Shown: positions 5,306-6,443 of the stretch, in pieces | Numbering within the stretch: position 1 is the stretch's first letter | How the letters are laid out: every line of letters begins with the position of its first letter | Assembly: GCA_015490215.1 (NCBI GenBank) | Contig: WFYH01000110.1 | Location: 1 to 6,443 of the forward strand | Length of the DNA: 6,443 bases | From: Aquificaceae bacterium | GTDB taxonomy: Bacteria > Aquificota > Aquificia > Aquificales > Aquificaceae | Reading direction: 5' to 3' | The notes under the pieces: generated by a model | The model's input: the letters and a program-made list of their open reading frames with translations, nothing else | The model's database searches: none | What the model was told of the DNA's origin: nothing | Position numbers and translations under genes: made by a program

Positions 5306-6178
5306 ATGGATGAAAAGCTAAAGAGGGTTGTTCTTCTCATAGACAGATACTTAACCCAGATATTCGGGGCGATAAGGGTCTACAGGGAGGACAACGAGTT
5401 TTTAATTCCTTGGGGTTCCACGGTGATAAACGTTGAGGTTTTCAGGGAAGGGGAGGAGATAGTCATTAAGGTTTACTCCCCCGTAGCCCTTAGGGTGAGG
5501 CCGAGCAAGGATCTTATGCGCTTCCTCCTGATAGAAAACTCCTCCCTAAAGATGTGCTCCTTTTACCTTGAGCTGGAAAACGGGCTTATGGACATACTCC
5601 TCGGTGAGAGAATAAACTTTGACTTCCTGAACAAGGACCTTCTGAGCTACGTAACCATAAACGTCGGGAATTTAGCCAACGAATACTCCAAAGAGATAAT
5701 AGCGGTCTTCGGGGGGATATCCTTTAAGGAGTATATTGAAAGGGAGAAGTCCCGCATATCCATCGGCGAGGAGAAGATACTCCACGATATCTTTGAGATA
5801 GAGGGTCTGAAGGTAAGCCTTGAGCTTTACAGAACTGCGGAGGACTCCTATCTGGTGGTGGGCAAGGTCCAAGACAGCGGACAGATATTCCTAAAGGCGG
5901 AGAGAAAAAAGGAACTAAGCGAGGTCTTCAGGTTTATGGAGAACCTCAAAAAGTTCTTGGAGAATAAAGATGTAGCGTCTCTGAAAAGAAGCCTGAAACA
6001 CTACGAGGTGGAGGAGGACCTCCTCTACAGCATACTTGCAGGTAATGAAACCCAGAGACTCAAAAAGCTCAAGGCTGTAGAAAAAGAAATCCAGTTCCTT
6101 ACCCAGCTTCTTATGAAGGGGGAAATCAGCCAAGAAGAATACAGAAAGAAAATCTCAGATCTTGAAAAGCTTCTGTGA
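5306..6178 (+). CDS. Uncharacterised protein: YbjN/TY-chaperone-like N-terminus, SHOCT-like C-terminus
   Basis: I do not recognise this 290-residue protein as a named gene. Residues about 1-137 have the look of the YbjN/type III secretion chaperone-like fold: a leading helix, Y-R-E-D-N-E-F-L-I-P-W-G-S-T (26-39), paired strands around 40-60, a helix with L-L-I-E-N (74-78), a strand hairpin at 83-103, then a helix ending A-V-F-G-G (133-137). Residues 150-245 are a charged middle part without a recognised motif. Residues 258-290 (E-K-E-I-Q-F-L-T-Q-L-L-M-K-G-E-I-S-Q-E-E-Y) resemble a SHOCT helical hairpin, often an oligomerisation or tethering module. No signal peptide or membrane span is seen. 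ATG 5306 is chosen, 11 bases after the tRNA; TTG 5300 is an alternative and neither has a clear Shine-Dalgarno. The frame runs open back into the tRNA, but that part is not coding. The next gene overlaps by one base. Confidence 0.75.
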   Translation: MDEKLKRVVLLIDRYLTQIFGAIRVYREDNEFLIPWGSTVINVEVFREGEEIVIKVYSPVALRVRPSKDLMRFLLIENSSLKMCSFYLELENGLMDILLGERINFDFLNKDLLSYVTINVGNLANEYSKEIIAVFGGISFKEYIEREKSRISIGEEKILHDIFEIEGLKVSLELYRTAEDSYLVVGKVQDSGQIFLKAERKKELSEVFRFMENLKKFLENKDVASLKRSLKHYEVEEDLLYSILAGNETQRLKKLKAVEKEIQFLTQLLMKGEISQEEYRKKISDLEKLL

Positions 6179-6443
6179 TGGAAACGATGATCATCGGAGT
6201 AGATACGGGTGGAACCTTTACCGATTTCGTTTACTACGACGGCAAAGAGGTTAAGGTTTTAAAGGTTCCCTCCACCCCAAAAAACCCCGCCTTGGCGGTG
6301 CTCGAGGGTCTCAAGGCAATTGGAGGTAGCGGTAGGAGGATTATCCACGGCTCCACCGTTGCCACCAACGCCCTCCTTGAGAGGAAGGGGGCAAAGGTCG
6401 CACTCGTAACCAACAGGGGCTTTGAGGATGTGATAGAGATAGG
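6178..6443 (+). CDS. hyuA: Hydantoinase/oxoprolinase A family protein, N-terminal fragment (cut by window end)
   Basis: The first 88 codons of a gene continuing beyond the window. The family (ASKHA fold: hydantoinase A, 5-oxoprolinase, acetone carboxylase) uses ATP to open or carboxylate cyclic amides or ketones, usually with a HyuB partner. The reading shows the phosphate-binding I-I-G-V-D-T-G-G-T-F-T-D (5-16) and the diagnostic I-I-H-G-S-T-V-A-T-N-A-L-L-E-R-K-G (55-71), then A-L-V-T-N-R-G-F-E-D-V-I-E-I. The full family length is roughly 650-700 residues, so most is missing. ATG 6178 overlaps the preceding stop as TGATG; GTG 6175 and ATG 6187 are alternatives. The substrate cannot be assigned from this fragment. 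The overlap implies co-transcription with the YbjN-like gene and perhaps the tRNA. Confidence 0.88.
   Translation, partial: METMIIGVDTGGTFTDFVYYDGKEVKVLKVPSTPKNPALAVLEGLKAIGGSGRRIIHGSTVATNALLERKGAKVALVTNRGFEDVIEI

Noticed and set aside
5124..5306. Minus-strand open frame of 60 codons over the tRNA and the reductase end
   Set aside because: It is the complement of a tRNA and a coding region; such frames are common false gene calls.
1..6443. Mobile element, CRISPR array, phage defence or other accessory system
   Set aside because: No repeated spacers, terminal inverted repeats, transposase, integrase or nuclease/toxin motifs are visible. The tRNA has no adjacent integrase or partial tRNA repeat to suggest an integration site.

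Overview
The window looks like chromosomal DNA from a thermophilic bacterium of the Aquificaceae (Aquifex/Hydrogenobacter/Thermocrinis group). The reasons are the charged, Lys/Glu/Arg-rich proteins, heavy use of AGG/AGA and ATA codons, almost no intergenic space, functionally mixed operons, and an aspartate carbamoyltransferase that resembles what I remember of the Aquifex aeolicus enzyme. The family placement is by recognition, not by a search, and genus cannot be decided. I see no phage, insertion sequence, CRISPR array or other sign of recent transfer.

Region 1 (1-3171, plus strand) is a tightly packed run of six genes: a TusC/DsrF-like and a TusB/DsrH-like sulfur-relay subunit, queD (queuosine precursor synthesis), pyrB (pyrimidine synthesis), ispF (MEP isoprenoid pathway) and a patatin-like lipid hydrolase. 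Each gene overlaps the next by 1 to 11 bases, so this is very probably one translationally coupled operon of mostly unrelated housekeeping functions. The first two products and QueD may share a theme, because both pathways modify the tRNA wobble base. The true start of the operon, and a probable TusD/DsrE partner, lie to the left of the window.

Region 2 (3155-5196) begins with a minus-strand COG0523/CobW-type metallochaperone GTPase. Its 3' end overlaps the patatin gene by 17 bases. Only 14 bases separate its start from a divergently transcribed geranylgeranyl-reductase-like flavoprotein. In Hydrogenobacter relatives, whose sulfur-containing naphthoquinone carries a partly saturated prenyl tail, this flavoprotein is a reasonable candidate for prenyl-chain reduction. 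The 14-base divergent gap is AT-rich and holds a promoter-like -10. It also carries a puzzle: a perfect Shine-Dalgarno and ATG that are one base out of frame with the reductase.

Region 3 (5171-6443, plus strand) starts with a perfect TATAAT box embedded in the reductase stop codon. This is followed by tRNA-Leu(UAA), then 11 bases later a 290-residue protein with a YbjN/TY-chaperone-like N-terminus and a SHOCT-like C-terminal hairpin. An overlapping hydantoinase/oxoprolinase A gene follows and is cut by the window end. The layout suggests a tRNA-mRNA co-transcript.

Most of the window is ordinary core metabolism. The parts most worth a second look are the tRNA-led operon with its uncharacterised YbjN-like/SHOCT-like protein, the frame puzzle at 4059-4075, and the altered active-site segment of IspF.
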